A stretch of DNA of 44,527 nucleotides from Pseudomonadota bacterium (GCA_023456105.1 JAEYAO010000073.1:1-44527), one strand, 5' to 3'; positions 32,807 through 43,040 are shown, numbered from the stretch's first letter. Numbers and translations are program-made. The notes: a model not told the origin generated them from the letters alone.

Positions 32807-35437
32807 ATGCGCCGCCACTCTCTTTGCAACTCCGTGTCCGCCGCCGTAATCGGCGCCTCGCTTCTGGGGCTTGCGGGCGTCGCCAGCGCCCAGGACGCGG
32901 GCGACCAGGCGACCTCCGTCGACGACATCATCGTCACCGCCCAGAAGCGCGAGCAGAGCCTGCAGGAGGTGCCCATCGTCGTCACCACCCTGTCGGAGGC
33001 GCTGCTGGAAGGCGCGGGCGTGCAGGACATCAAGGACCTGCAGATCCTGACGCCCGGCCTGACGGTGACCTCGACCCAGTCGGAGGCCTCCACCACGGTG
33101 CGGATCCGCGGCGCGGGCACCGTGGGCGACAATCCGGGCCTTGAAAGCTCGGTCGGCGTGGTCATCGACGGCGTCTACCGCTCGCGCAACTCGGTCGGCT
33201 TCGGCGACCTGGGCGAGCTGAGCCGCATCGAGGTGCTGAAGGGGCCGCAAGGCACACTGTTCGGCAAGAACACCTCGGCCGGCGTCATCAACATCATCAC
33301 CGAACAGCCCTCCTTCGAGCCCGGCTTCGAGGCCGAGCTGACCGGCGGCAACTATGGCGCGATCGGCGGATCGGCGTCCGTCACCGGCCCGCTGACCGAC
33401 CAGATCGCCGGCCGCCTGTTCGTGGCCAAGCGCGAGCGCGACGGCTTCTATGACGTGGACCTGGGCGACGGTCCGCGCACCCTGACCGAGGACCAGACCC
33501 AGGATTACTGGACCACGCGGGGGCAACTGCTGTTTCTGCCCAACGACAGCGCCTCCGTTCGGCTGATCGCCGACTACACCAAGCGCGAGGAGTTCTGCTG
33601 CGCGGCGGTGCAGGTGCGCACGGGGCAGAGCTATCCCTTCATCAACGCCCTGGCGAACGGCGAGGGCCAGCGCCCGCCGAACGCGAGCTTCGGCGTGCTG
33701 CCCTATAGCCGCACCGCCTATTCCAACCGCGAGACGCCGCAGGAGATCGAGGACTTCGGCCTGTCGGCCGAGGCCAACATCGACTTCGGACCGGACGTGA
33801 CCCTGACATCGATCACCTCGTTCCGCGACTGGTCGTTCCAGCAGGGCATGGATCTGGACTACACCGGCGCCGACATCCTTCACCGGGACAACGACGGCTC
33901 CAACGGCTACGGCGTCACCAACCTGACGCACGAAATGCGGCTGGCGGGCACGTCGGACCGGTTCGACTGGCTGGTGGGCGGCTTCGCCACGCTGGAGAAC
34001 ATCTACCGCGACGACAGCTATGTGTACGGCGCCGACTACAACGCCTTCGCCTCCTTCGTGCTGACCGCCAGCGTGCCCGCCGCCTTTGGCGGCCCCAGCC
34101 CGGCGCGGACGGGCTGCTTCTCCAATCCGGCGGGCTTTGCGGTCGGAACCAGCGGTCCGCTGCTGGGCCAGCCGCTGTGCGTTCTCGGGTTCGCGCCGCC
34201 CTCGGCCGCGGCGCCCACCTTTGGGACCGGCAAGGCCTATCAGGATCACTACAGCCAGCGTTCGGAATCGATCGCCCTGTTCACCAACAACACCTTGCGC
34301 CTGACCGACCAGTTCGAGATCACGGCGGGCCTGCGCGCGACCTACGACAAGAAGCGGCTGCTGGGGCTTCAGGACAACCTGGGCGCCAACGGCGCGGTGT
34401 GCGGCGGCGCCCTGGCCAACCAGGCCAACCCGGTCGCGGCCTTCCGGACGCCGCAGGCGGCGCTGGGCCTGCTGTGCCTGCCGTGGTCCAACCCGCTGTA
34501 CGACAACCGCCGCATCTCGGAAGAGTTCGACGACACCAACATCTCCGGCACCATCAAGGCGGCGTGGAAGCCGATGGACGGCTGGCTGCTGTATGGCTCC
34601 TATGCGCGCGGCTACAAGGGCGCGGGCTACAACATGGACCGGGTGCAGACGGGCGTGACCCCGGACGCCTCCTTGTTCTTCGCCGCGGAGACCGTCGACA
34701 GCTACGAGCTGGGCCTGAAGACCACCCTGTTCAACCGCAGCGTCCTGTTCAACGCCACCTACTTCGACCAGCGGTTCGAGAACTTCCAGCTGAACACCTT
34801 CCTGGGCACTGCATTCGTGGTCGAGTCGATCCCGGAACTGGAGTCCAAGGGCGTGGACATGGACCTGATCTGGCTGGCGCCGGTCGAAGGCCTGACCTTC
34901 CAGGGCGGCGCGACCTACACCGACGCCAAGTACGGCGAGTTCGGCGCGGGCGACCTGTCCAGCCCCGGCCGGTTCCCGCAGCTGTCGCTGCTGCCCGGCG
35001 CGCGCGCCTCGTTCGCCCCGGAATGGTCGGTGACGGGCGCGCTGGACTTCAACCGCAGCTTCGGACGCGGTCTGCGCGGCGGCTTCAACCTGTCGGCCAG
35101 ATACTCGACCGAGTACAACACCGGCTCCGACCTGCTGCCCTACAAGTTCCAGGACGACTTCACCGTCGTGAACGGCCGGCTGATGCTGGGCTCGGAGAAC
35201 GAGCGCTGGACGCTGGAGGTGTGGGCCCAGAACCTGCTGGAGGAAGACTACACCCAGGTCGGCTTCTCGGCCCCCCTGCAGGGCACGGCCTTCAACAACC
35301 CGACCAACGCGGTCCAGCCCGACGGCAGCTTCTACATCCCGTTCAACCCCGCGAACGGGACGGGCGACACGGCGACCTACAACGCCTATCTCGGCCAGCC
35401 GCGCACCTATGGCGTGACGCTGCGGGTCCGCTACTGA
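32807..35437 (+). CDS. TonB-dependent receptor
   Basis: Outer membrane transporter of 876 residues. Residues 1-28 are a signal peptide ending ASA. The TonB box DDIIVTAQKR follows at about 39-48, then the plug domain with EVPIVVTTLSEALL and GRGAG-like RIRGAGTVGDN, IEVLKGPQGTLFGKNTSAGVINIIT, and a long beta-barrel ending in VTLRVRY with an aromatic last residue. The subgroup is the large Caulobacterales/sphingomonad group for sugars, siderophores and other ligands; the ligand cannot be told. GGAAGGA precedes the ATG. A clear terminator follows at 35463-35494. No TonB, substrate-binding protein or catabolic gene is adjacent. Confidence 0.95.
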   Translation: MRRHSLCNSVSAAVIGASLLGLAGVASAQDAGDQATSVDDIIVTAQKREQSLQEVPIVVTTLSEALLEGAGVQDIKDLQILTPGLTVTSTQSEASTTVRIRGAGTVGDNPGLESSVGVVIDGVYRSRNSVGFGDLGELSRIEVLKGPQGTLFGKNTSAGVINIITEQPSFEPGFEAELTGGNYGAIGGSASVTGPLTDQIAGRLFVAKRERDGFYDVDLGDGPRTLTEDQTQDYWTTRGQLLFLPNDSASVRLIADYTKREEFCCAAVQVRTGQSYPFINALANGEGQRPPNASFGVLPYSRTAYSNRETPQEIEDFGLSAEANIDFGPDVTLTSITSFRDWSFQQGMDLDYTGADILHRDNDGSNGYGVTNLTHEMRLAGTSDRFDWLVGGFATLENIYRDDSYVYGADYNAFASFVLTASVPAAFGGPSPARTGCFSNPAGFAVGTSGPLLGQPLCVLGFAPPSAAAPTFGTGKAYQDHYSQRSESIALFTNNTLRLTDQFEITAGLRATYDKKRLLGLQDNLGANGAVCGGALANQANPVAAFRTPQAALGLLCLPWSNPLYDNRRISEEFDDTNISGTIKAAWKPMDGWLLYGSYARGYKGAGYNMDRVQTGVTPDASLFFAAETVDSYELGLKTTLFNRSVLFNATYFDQRFENFQLNTFLGTAFVVESIPELESKGVDMDLIWLAPVEGLTFQGGATYTDAKYGEFGAGDLSSPGRFPQLSLLPGARASFAPEWSVTGALDFNRSFGRGLRGGFNLSARYSTEYNTGSDLLPYKFQDDFTVVNGRLMLGSENERWTLEVWAQNLLEEDYTQVGFSAPLQGTAFNNPTNAVQPDGSFYIPFNPANGTGDTATYNAYLGQPRTYGVTLRVRY

Positions 35438-35462
35438 TCCAGCGATCCAGGCGAACAAGAAG

Positions 35463-35494
35463 AAGCCCGGCTGGAGCGATCCGGCCGGGCTTTT
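35463..35494. terminator. Bidirectional intrinsic terminator
   Basis: AAGCCCGGC (35463-35471) and GCCGGGCTT (35484-35492) form a perfect nine-base stem with TTTTCC after it on the plus strand, and TCTTCTT on the minus side. It lies between the convergent receptor and efflux genes and can stop both transcripts. Confidence 0.9.
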
Positions 35495-35515
35495 CCTTGA
35501 TCGCTGGTGTGGCCT

Positions 35516-38500
35516 CTACTCCGCCGGAGCGTGAGCAAGCTGGCGCTGGCTTTCGAACCGCTTGCCTAGGCGGCGCCGGGTCCAGTGGGCGAAGTCGTCC
35601 ACGATGGTGAAGATCGCCGGGATGTAGAGCAGGGACAGGAAGGTCGAGGAGATCAGCCCGCCCAGCACCGCGATCGCCATGGGAGCGCGGAACTCGACGT
35701 CGGCGCCCACGCCCATGGCGATCGGCACCATGCCCGCGCCCATGGCGAAGGTGGTCATCAGGATCGGCCGCGCCCGCTTGTGCGCCGCGTCCATGATGGC
35801 GTCGAAGCGGGGCATGCCCTCCTTCTCGGCGATGATGACGTAGTCCACCAGCAGGATGGAGTTCTTGGCCGCGATCCCCATCAGCATCAGCACCCCGATC
35901 AAAGCCGACATGGAGAAGCTGGCCCCCGCGATCACCAGGGCGATGAAGGCCCCGCCGATTGCCAGGGGCAGGGCGGCCATGATGGTGATCGGATAGGCGA
36001 AGCTTTTGAACAGCAGCGTCAGCACCGCGTACATCAGCAGAATGCCCGAGGCGAAGGCGATGGCGAAGCCGGTGATCATCTCCTGGATGAACTCGGCGTC
36101 GCCGGCCGGCACCTGGCGCACCCCCGCCGGCAGGTTCTGAACGGACGGCAGGCGCTGCACCGCCTGGCCGGCCGCGCCGGTGGTGATCCCGTCCAGTTCG
36201 GCGGTGATGGAGGCGATGCGCGAGCGGTCCTGGCGGCTGACGGTCGCCGGCCCGGCGCCGAAGCTGATGTCGGCGATCGCGCTCAGCGGCACCTGGGCGC
36301 CGTTGTTCGCCGGCACCCGCAGGCTTTCCAGAACCGACAGGTCCTCGCGCGCCGCTTCGGTCAGCTGCAGGCGGATCGGGATCTGCCGGTCGCCGAGATT
36401 GTACTTGGGCAGGTTCTGGTCGATGTCGCCGATGGTGGCCACCCGCACCGCCTGAGAGATTGCGCCGGCCGACACGCCGGCCAGGGCGGCCTCGTCCGGT
36501 CGCGGCGTGACCAGGATCTCCGGCCGGGCGATGGCCGCGGTGTTGACCACATTGGCCAGGCCCGGCACGCCGCGCATCTCGCTCTCGACCTGGCGCGCCG
36601 CCGTTTCCAGTGTCGCCGGATCGTCGCCCAGGATGGAGAAGGTGTAGCTGGTGCCGTCGCTCGGTCCGCCGCCCTGCTGGGCGATGCCGGCGCGGATGCG
36701 GGCGCCGGGAATTTGCTTCAGCTGGTCCACCATCACCCGGGCGAAGGCTTGCTGGCTCAGCTCGCGGTCGCCCTTGGGGACCATGTCGGCGTAGACATTG
36801 GCCTGGTTCACGTCCTGACCGCCTATCGCGGCGTAGACAGAGGTGACCTCAGGGCGTGCTTCCAGGATGTCCGTGACACGCCGCACCACTTCGTCGGTCT
36901 GGCGCAGCGTCGATCCCGGCGGAAGCTCCACCTGGAAGGCGGCGCGCGCCTCGTCGCCCGGCGACATGAACTCGAACGACATCCTGGCGGCCACCGACAG
37001 ACCCACGGAACCGACGAGGAACAGGACTCCCAGCACGAACACCTTCCAGCGGTTGCCCAGCGACCAGCGCAGGGCGCGCAGATAGCCGCCCATCCAGAAC
37101 GGATCCTTGTCCTCGTGATGGGTGTGCTTGAGCATGTAGGCGGCCATCAGCGGCGTCAGCGTCCGCGCCACCACCAGCGAGAAGAACACCGAGATACACG
37201 CCGCCAGCGCGAAGGCCTTGAAGAACTGGCCGATGATCCCCGGCATGAAGCCGACGGGCGCGAACACGGCGATGATCGTGGCCGTGGTCGCCACCACCGC
37301 CAGGCCGATCTCGTCGGCCGCCTCGATGGCGGCGTCGTAGGGCGGCTTGCCGTCCCGCATGTGCCGGACGATGTTCTCGATCTCCACGATGGCGTCGTCC
37401 ACCAGGATGCCGATGGTCAGGGACAGCGCCAGCAGGGTCACCACGTTCAGCGACTGGTCCATCGGGCCCAGGATGGCGAAGGTGGGGATCAGCGACATCG
37501 GCATGGCGGTCGCCGCGATCACCGTCGCGCGCCAGTCTCGCAGGAAGATGAACACCACCACAACCGCCAGGGCGGCGCCCAGAAGCAGAGCTTCGAGCGA
37601 GGCGAGATAGCTCTCCTCGATGTACTGCACGCTGGAGGTGACCTGTTCGATGGTCAGTTCCGGGTGGGCCTCGTCGATGCGGGCGACCTCCTCGCGGACG
37701 CGTTCGGCGACCTTGACCTCGCTGGCCTCGCGCGAGCGCAGGAAGTTGAAGGTCACGGCCTCCTGGCCGTTGTAGCGCGCCAGGCGGCGCGGTTCGCTCC
37801 ACTTGTCCTCGACCGTGCCCAGATCGCCCAGACGCACGGTCCGGCCGTCGCCCAACGGCACCAGGGTCTCGCGCAGCTGCTCGACCGAGCCTGCGGCCCC
37901 CAGGGTGCGCACGGCGCGTTCCGATCCCGCCAGGGTCACGCGACCGCCGGGCAGGTTGTTGTTGACGCTGGTCAGGGCCTGGCTGACCTCACCGGCGGTG
38001 ACGCCGTAGGCGGACAGCCGCTGCGGGTCCAGCTCGACCCGTATCTCGCGGTCCACCCCGCCCGAGCGATTGACCTCGCCCACGCCGCCCAGCGCCAGCA
38101 GCGAACGGCTCATCTCGTTGTCGATGAACCAGCTGATCTCTTCCGGCGACATGGTCGGAGAGCGGACCACATAGGTGATCAGGGCGTCGCCGGTAATGTC
38201 GATGCGCTGAACCGCCGGCTCCTGCATGTCCTGCGGCAGGCTGGCCCGCAGGCCCGTCATGGCGTTGCGGACGTCGTTGGTCGCGCGATCGGTGTCGGTT
38301 CCGAGTTCGAACTCGATGGTGGTCGAGGATACGCCGTCGGTGATGCTGGAGTTGACGTGGCGCACCCCGGAGAGCCCGGCGAGGGAGTCCTCGATCAGGC
38401 GGGTGACCTGCACCTCCATTTCCGCAGGCGCGGCGCCTGGCCGGGCGGCGGTGACGGCGACCAGGGGAAAATCGACATCGGGGTTGTTGTTGATCCGCAT

Positions 38501-38596
38501 CCCGGCGAAGCCGACGACGCCGCCGAGCGTCAGCAGAACGAACAGCAGGATGATGGGAATGGGGTTCTTGATCGCCCAGGACGAGATCTGGTTCAT
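35516..38596 (-). CDS. RND family efflux transporter permease (AcrB/MexB-like)
   Basis: Proton-driven inner membrane exporter of drugs and other compounds. 1026 residues, the usual size, with 12 helices and two large periplasmic loops. It has the NNPDVDFPLVAV start block, the Asp-Asp pair in ILVDDAIVEIENIVRH of helix 4 (about residue 400), FMPGIIGQFFKAFALA, and the RPILMTTFAMGAG end block with the conserved Lys/Arg. The subgroup looks like the multidrug/solvent (HAE1) class. It is eight bases downstream of the adaptor gene. An outer membrane TolC-like gene is not within the window, so that part is presumably encoded elsewhere. Confidence 0.96.
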   Translation of the reverse strand: MNQISSWAIKNPIPIILLFVLLTLGGVVGFAGMRINNNPDVDFPLVAVTAARPGAAPAEMEVQVTRLIEDSLAGLSGVRHVNSSITDGVSSTTIEFELGTDTDRATNDVRNAMTGLRASLPQDMQEPAVQRIDITGDALITYVVRSPTMSPEEISWFIDNEMSRSLLALGGVGEVNRSGGVDREIRVELDPQRLSAYGVTAGEVSQALTSVNNNLPGGRVTLAGSERAVRTLGAAGSVEQLRETLVPLGDGRTVRLGDLGTVEDKWSEPRRLARYNGQEAVTFNFLRSREASEVKVAERVREEVARIDEAHPELTIEQVTSSVQYIEESYLASLEALLLGAALAVVVVFIFLRDWRATVIAATAMPMSLIPTFAILGPMDQSLNVVTLLALSLTIGILVDDAIVEIENIVRHMRDGKPPYDAAIEAADEIGLAVVATTATIIAVFAPVGFMPGIIGQFFKAFALAACISVFFSLVVARTLTPLMAAYMLKHTHHEDKDPFWMGGYLRALRWSLGNRWKVFVLGVLFLVGSVGLSVAARMSFEFMSPGDEARAAFQVELPPGSTLRQTDEVVRRVTDILEARPEVTSVYAAIGGQDVNQANVYADMVPKGDRELSQQAFARVMVDQLKQIPGARIRAGIAQQGGGPSDGTSYTFSILGDDPATLETAARQVESEMRGVPGLANVVNTAAIARPEILVTPRPDEAALAGVSAGAISQAVRVATIGDIDQNLPKYNLGDRQIPIRLQLTEAAREDLSVLESLRVPANNGAQVPLSAIADISFGAGPATVSRQDRSRIASITAELDGITTGAAGQAVQRLPSVQNLPAGVRQVPAGDAEFIQEMITGFAIAFASGILLMYAVLTLLFKSFAYPITIMAALPLAIGGAFIALVIAGASFSMSALIGVLMLMGIAAKNSILLVDYVIIAEKEGMPRFDAIMDAAHKRARPILMTTFAMGAGMVPIAMGVGADVEFRAPMAIAVLGGLISSTFLSLLYIPAIFTIVDDFAHWTRRRLGKRFESQRQLAHAPAE

Positions 38597-38604
38597 GATC
38601 GGTC

Positions 38605-39756
38605 CTACTTCGCAGCAGGTTGGGCGGCGGGTTGCGGCGCCGGTTGGGCGGCCGGACGCGCCGCGCCGGTCGAGACGGTGACGCGGTCGCCTTCGTTCAG
38701 GAAGCCGGCGCCGTCCACCACCACCCGGGCGCCTGCGGCGACGCCGTTCACGGCGGTCTGGGCGTCGGTGCGCGACAGCACGGTGATGGGCTGGAACCGC
38801 ACTGAACTGTCGCTGTTCAGCAGGAACACCCCGGCCTGGTTGTTGCGATAGAGCACCGCCCCGGTCGGCACGGTGGCGGCGGGCTGGGCGCCGACGGCGA
38901 TCTCGGCGCGGGCGAACATGCCGGGCCGCAGCTGGCTGCCGGCCGCAAGCGAAACGCGCGCCACGCCCAGGCGGGTGTCGGCGTTCACCTCCGGCGTGAC
39001 GATGCGGACCGTGCCGGTGGTCTGGCCGGCCTCGCTGGAGGTTACGACGGCCGACTGGCCGGCGCGCACCAGCGGCAGTTCGGTTTCAGGCACCTGGGCG
39101 TCAAGCTCCAGCCGACCGTCGCGCACCATGCGGAACAGCTCGGTTCCCGCAGCGATGATCTGGCCCTTGGTGACGCTGCGGCTGATGACCAGGCCGGCGA
39201 CGGGCGCGCGGATTGTGGCCTGCGACAGCCGGGTCTGGGTCTCGGAAAGCGCCGCGCGCGCCGACGCCAGGTTGGCCGCGGAAGCGCGCTGGTTGGCCAG
39301 CGCCGTGTCCAGCGCCGCCTGCGCCAGGAAGCCGCGCTCGCGCAGTTCCTGCGCGCGGCTCAGGGCGGCGTCGTCTCGCGCCACATTGGCCTGGGCGGTC
39401 TGCACCGCCGCTTGCTGCTGGCGCACCTGAGCGCGCAGCAGGGCGTCGTTCATCTGCACCAGCGGCTGGCCCTGCCGCACATAGGCGCCTTCATCGACAT
39501 AGACGGCCGTAGCGACCAGGCCGCCGGTCTCCGCCCCGATCGGCACCTCCTCCCAGGCCGATACGGTGCCGGACGCGGTGATGGTGCGATCCAGGCTTCC
39601 CTGGGCGACGGTGGCGGCCGTGACGGTCTGGCGCGACCCGCCGGCAGGCTGTGGCCCGCCCTTTTCGTCGTCTCCATGGCCCCCGCAGCTCGTCAGCACG
39701 AATGCGCACAGGGCGGCGGCGCTGAGGCCCAAAGCGGATCGGGTCGTCTTGGCCAC
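38605..39756 (-). CDS. RND efflux periplasmic adaptor, lipoprotein (MFP/HlyD family)
   Basis: Membrane fusion protein that bridges the permease and an outer membrane channel. 383 residues from a GTG start at 39756 with GAGGAA upstream. The leader ends in the lipobox LTSC, with Cys24 as the acylated residue. Then come the barrel-sandwich block GTVSAWEEVPIGAETGGLVATAVYVDEGAYVRQGQPLVQ, a coiled-coil hairpin of about 70 residues, GLVISRSVTKGQIIAAG, and the beta-barrel. The last 20 residues repeat Ala-Pro-Gln. It shares a 204-base divergent region with lepA. Confidence 0.95.
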   Translation of the reverse strand: MAKTTRSALGLSAAALCAFVLTSCGGHGDDEKGGPQPAGGSRQTVTAATVAQGSLDRTITASGTVSAWEEVPIGAETGGLVATAVYVDEGAYVRQGQPLVQMNDALLRAQVRQQQAAVQTAQANVARDDAALSRAQELRERGFLAQAALDTALANQRASAANLASARAALSETQTRLSQATIRAPVAGLVISRSVTKGQIIAAGTELFRMVRDGRLELDAQVPETELPLVRAGQSAVVTSSEAGQTTGTVRIVTPEVNADTRLGVARVSLAAGSQLRPGMFARAEIAVGAQPAATVPTGAVLYRNNQAGVFLLNSDSSVRFQPITVLSRTDAQTAVNGVAAGARVVVDGAGFLNEGDRVTVSTGAARPAAQPAPQPAAQPAAK

Positions 39757-39960
39757 GGGGGATGTTCCTCGGTTGAAGGCGAAACGAAGGGCCGGCCTGC
39801 GCCGGTTGTTCGAGGGCGATCTCCATACCGCGTCCGATAACCGTTCTCAAACGCCGAAAGCCTTTATTGCAAAGCCTCAACGCCTTGTGACGAGCGGGGG
39901 GCGAACGCGGCGGACCGCGCCCGCTGGCTCACCGCGCCCGCGCGTGATAGGGGCGCGCGG

Positions 39961-41769
39961 ATGAGCAGCACCCCCGTCGAGCGCATTCGAAACTTCAGTG
40001 TCGTGGCCCACATCGACCACGGCAAGTCGACGCTGTCCGATCGGCTGATCCAGACGACGGGCGGGCTGACGGCGCGCGAGATGACCAGCCAGGTGCTGGA
40101 CAACATGGAGATCGAGCAGGAGCGCGGGATCACCATCAAGGCGCAGACGGTCAGGCTGCACTACAAGGCGCAGGACGGGCTGGATTACGTCCTGAACCTG
40201 ATGGACACGCCCGGCCACGTGGACTTCGCCTATGAGGTGTCGCGCTCATTGGCCGCATGCGAGGGCTCGCTGCTGGTGGTGGATGCGTCGCAGGGCGTGG
40301 AGGCCCAGACGCTGGCCAACGTCTATCAGGCGATCGAGAACAACCACGAGATCGTGCCGGTCCTGAACAAGGTGGATCTGCCGGCCGCCGAGCCCGACCG
40401 CGTGCGCGCCCAGATCGAGGACGTGATCGGCATCGACGCCTCGGACGCGGTGTTGGCCAGCGCCAAGTCGGGCCTCGGCATCGAGGACGTGCTGGAGGCC
40501 ATCGTCACCCGCCTGCCGGCGCCCAGGGGCGACGTGAACGCGCCGCTGAAGGCCATGCTGGTCGACGCCTGGTACGACCCCTACCTGGGCGTGGTGCTGC
40601 TGGTGCGGGTGTTCGACGGCGTGCTGAAGACCGGCATGCGGGTCAAGATGATGCAGTCCGGCTCGACCCACCTGGTGGACCGCGTCGGCGTGTTTCTGCC
40701 CAAGAACACCCCGGTCGACCAGCTGGCCGCAGGCGAGGTCGGCTTCATCACCGCCCAGATCAAGGAAGTGGCCCACGCCGCCGTCGGCGACACCATCACC
40801 GATGAAAAGAAGCCCACCGCCGAGCCGCTGAAGGGGTTCAAGGAGGTCCAGTCGGTGGTGTTCTGCGGCCTGTTCCCCGTGGACGCCGCCGACTTCGAGG
40901 ACCTGCGCGCCGCCATCGGCCGCCTGCGCCTGAACGACGCCTCCTTCACCTTCGAGATGGAGAGCTCGGCCGCCCTGGGCTTCGGCTTCCGCTGCGGGTT
41001 CCTGGGTTTGCTGCACCTGGAGATCATCCAGGAGCGCCTCAGCCGCGAGTTCAACCTGGACCTGATCGCGACCGCTCCCAGCGTGGTCTACAAGATTCAG
41101 CTGCGCGACGGGACCGCCATCGACCTGCACAACCCCGCCGACCTGCCGGACGTGATGCAGATCGAGAGCATCGCCGAACCCTGGATCAAGGCCACCATCC
41201 TGACGCCCGACGAATACCTGGGCGGGGTGATCAAGCTGTGCCAGGACCGCCGGGGCGAGCAAAAGGAGCTGTCCTACGTCGGCAGCCGCGCCATGGTGGT
41301 CTATGAGCTGCCGCTGAACGAGGTGGTGTTCGACTTCTATGACCGGCTGAAGTCGATCTCAAAGGGCTACGCCTCGTTCGACTACGAGCTGACGGACTAC
41401 AAGACCGGCGATCTGGTCAAGATGTCGATCCTGGTCAACGCCGAGCCGGTCGACGCCCTGTCCATGCTGGTCCACCGCCAGCGCGCCGAAACGCGCGGCC
41501 GCGGCATGGTGGAGAAGATGAAGGAGCTGATCCCGCCCCACCTGTTCCAGATCCCGATCCAGGCCGCCATCGGCGGCAAGATAATCGCCCGCGAAACCGT
41601 CCGCGCCCTGCGCAAGGACGTGACCTCAAAATGCTACGGCGGCGACGCCACGCGCAAGAAGAAGCTGCTGGAGAAGCAAAAGGCCGGCAAGAAGCGCATG
41701 CGCCAGTTTGGCAAGGTCGAAATCCCGCAGGAAGCCTTCATCGCCGCGCTGAAGATGGACGAGGATTGA
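39961..41769 (+). CDS. lepA: Elongation factor 4 (LepA) GTPase
   Basis: Ribosome-bound GTPase that helps initiation or back-translocation under stress. 602 residues with the G1 motif AHIDHGKST (16-24), RGITIKAQTVRL as switch I, DTPGHVDF as G3, NKVDLP as G4, and the LepA-specific C-terminal domain with KPLL-like KKLLEKQKAGKKRMRQFGKVEIPQEAFIAALK. Fully normal. It marks the end of the conserved backbone on this side; a lower-GC toxin-antitoxin islet follows within 130 bases. Confidence 0.98.
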   Translation: MSSTPVERIRNFSVVAHIDHGKSTLSDRLIQTTGGLTAREMTSQVLDNMEIEQERGITIKAQTVRLHYKAQDGLDYVLNLMDTPGHVDFAYEVSRSLAACEGSLLVVDASQGVEAQTLANVYQAIENNHEIVPVLNKVDLPAAEPDRVRAQIEDVIGIDASDAVLASAKSGLGIEDVLEAIVTRLPAPRGDVNAPLKAMLVDAWYDPYLGVVLLVRVFDGVLKTGMRVKMMQSGSTHLVDRVGVFLPKNTPVDQLAAGEVGFITAQIKEVAHAAVGDTITDEKKPTAEPLKGFKEVQSVVFCGLFPVDAADFEDLRAAIGRLRLNDASFTFEMESSAALGFGFRCGFLGLLHLEIIQERLSREFNLDLIATAPSVVYKIQLRDGTAIDLHNPADLPDVMQIESIAEPWIKATILTPDEYLGGVIKLCQDRRGEQKELSYVGSRAMVVYELPLNEVVFDFYDRLKSISKGYASFDYELTDYKTGDLVKMSILVNAEPVDALSMLVHRQRAETRGRGMVEKMKELIPPHLFQIPIQAAIGGKIIARETVRALRKDVTSKCYGGDATRKKKLLEKQKAGKKRMRQFGKVEIPQEAFIAALKMDED

Positions 41770-41896
41770 GGGCGGGACACCTCTACGAGCCATCTACGAC
41801 CATAACTGGCGCAACGCCATGCAACTCCTGTCCGTCAGATGATGTTGACAGGTCCCCTCATATGGGGGAGCGTGTGGAGTAGAGAGCGGTGCAACT

Positions 41897-42340
41897 ATGA
41901 TCCAGAAGCTACAGGCTACGGGTGCTTACAGGCGCCTGCAACCGCAGGAGCCGCAGACGTTCTCGCAGGAGAATGATCGGGCACGGCTGACCCCTGCAGC
42001 CATGTCGGCCTTTCGCAAGCTGGTCGAGATTTGGCAGTTAACTGGTACGGAGGCCGCCGCGCTTTTAGCCGTGTCGCCTAGCACTTGGGATCGGATGAAG
42101 AAGCCTGACTGGAAGGGCGATCTCAATCAGGACCAACTAACGCGAGTGTCCGCCTTGATAGGCACACTGAAGGGGTTGCGTCTGCTGTTCGCCGACGGAT
42201 TGGCTGACGAGTGGCCGAAGCTGAAGAACAAGGGAAGTTTGTTCGATGGACAAACTCCTGTTGCGACCATGATGGAAGGTGGAATCCCAAGGATGCTCGA
42301 TGTGCGCCGCCACGTTGATGCTCTGCGAGGCGGGCTCTGA
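41897..42340 (+). CDS. Xre/MbcA/ParS family antitoxin
   Basis: 147 residues with a helix-turn-helix in the middle (LTGTEAAALLAVSPSTWDRMKKPDW) and a C-terminal MbcA/ParS-like helical domain (LTRVSALIGTLKGLRLLFADGLADEW and the PVATMMEGGIPRMLDVRRHVDALRGG end). Antitoxins of this type bind and block the RES toxin encoded just after and repress the pair. GC and codon bias are lower than in lepA, a sign of recent transfer. Upstream, TTGACA (41845-41850) is a consensus -35, but no good -10 is found at 17 bases. The interval 41770-41896 has no other feature. Confidence 0.92.
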   Translation: MIQKLQATGAYRRLQPQEPQTFSQENDRARLTPAAMSAFRKLVEIWQLTGTEAAALLAVSPSTWDRMKKPDWKGDLNQDQLTRVSALIGTLKGLRLLFADGLADEWPKLKNKGSLFDGQTPVATMMEGGIPRMLDVRRHVDALRGGL

Positions 42341-42341
42341 G

Positions 42342-43040
42342 ATGATCGACGGCCTTCCAGTAGCCCGCGGAGCCTTCGAACGGACTGTGCGGCTAGTATC
42401 AACCGCTCGTCTTCGCCCGCCGGTGCTAGGGGATGTCGTTTCTGAGGAATTCCTGCAGGACCTCTATGAAATCGAAGGTGCAACCAGCGGACGCCTGAAT
42501 GGGCAGTGGCGCGGTACTCACGGCATCGAGCAGACTGAGTTTGTCTATGACGTCCCACACGCCCACTTCATCAACGCCAGCTTCGCCTATGCGAAGCCAT
42601 CTAAGCCGAACCGGTTCAACGACGGTACCCGAGGTGCATGGTATGCCGCTCTCTGCGTTGACACCTGCCTTCAAGAAGTGAAGTTCCACATCGTGGAGGA
42701 ACTGAAGAACATCGACCGTTTCGACACCCGCGTCGAGTACGCGGAGATGCACGCAAGCTTCGCCGGCTCTTTTTTGGACTTAACGGCTTCAAACGATCAC
42801 GAGTGCCTGCACCCCTCAGCCGAGATTGGCTACCCGGTAGGTAATGCCATTGCAGAGGCTGCGCGGTCGCAAGGCATCAATCTAATCAAGTATCCATCCG
42901 TTCGTCATCGAGGCGGCGTCTGCTTCGCGGCACTCTCACCGCACGTTGTTCAGTCGGTCGCTCCTGGCGATGTCTGGACGATGGTGTGGGAAGGTGATCC
43001 TGAGCCGACTATCGCTAAGACGACAGCTCAAGCGGCCTGA
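42342..43040 (+). CDS. RES domain toxin
   Basis: RES toxins degrade or ADP-ribosylate with NAD+, stopping growth. 232 residues from ATG 42342, one base after the antitoxin stop (TGA-G-ATG) with GAGG 12 bases before. The RES core is RFN at residues 91-93, Tyr101 and Glu112 in RFNDGTRGAWYAALCVDTCLQE, followed by a conserved C-terminal block with GINLIKYPSVRHRGGVCFA. The spacing Tyr-x10-Glu is the family's. The frame is open to 42279, inside the antitoxin, but the overlap region there is not conserved. Lower GC than neighbours. Confidence 0.92.
   Translation: MIDGLPVARGAFERTVRLVSTARLRPPVLGDVVSEEFLQDLYEIEGATSGRLNGQWRGTHGIEQTEFVYDVPHAHFINASFAYAKPSKPNRFNDGTRGAWYAALCVDTCLQEVKFHIVEELKNIDRFDTRVEYAEMHASFAGSFLDLTASNDHECLHPSAEIGYPVGNAIAEAARSQGINLIKYPSVRHRGGVCFAALSPHVVQSVAPGDVWTMVWEGDPEPTIAKTTAQAA

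Noticed and set aside
32621..35458. A 945-codon minus-strand frame
   Set aside because: Complement of the TonB receptor; no domain features.
35585..38851. A 1088-codon open frame on the plus strand
   Set aside because: Complement of the RND permease; codon bias and protein composition (His, Arg, Asp, Gln rich) are those of an antisense shadow.
41851..41870. CCCCTCATATGGGG upstream of the Xre gene as a fifth palindromic repeat copy
   Set aside because: Only the short outer palindrome is similar; the GGGGACC tract and inner hairpin are missing, so it may be chance.
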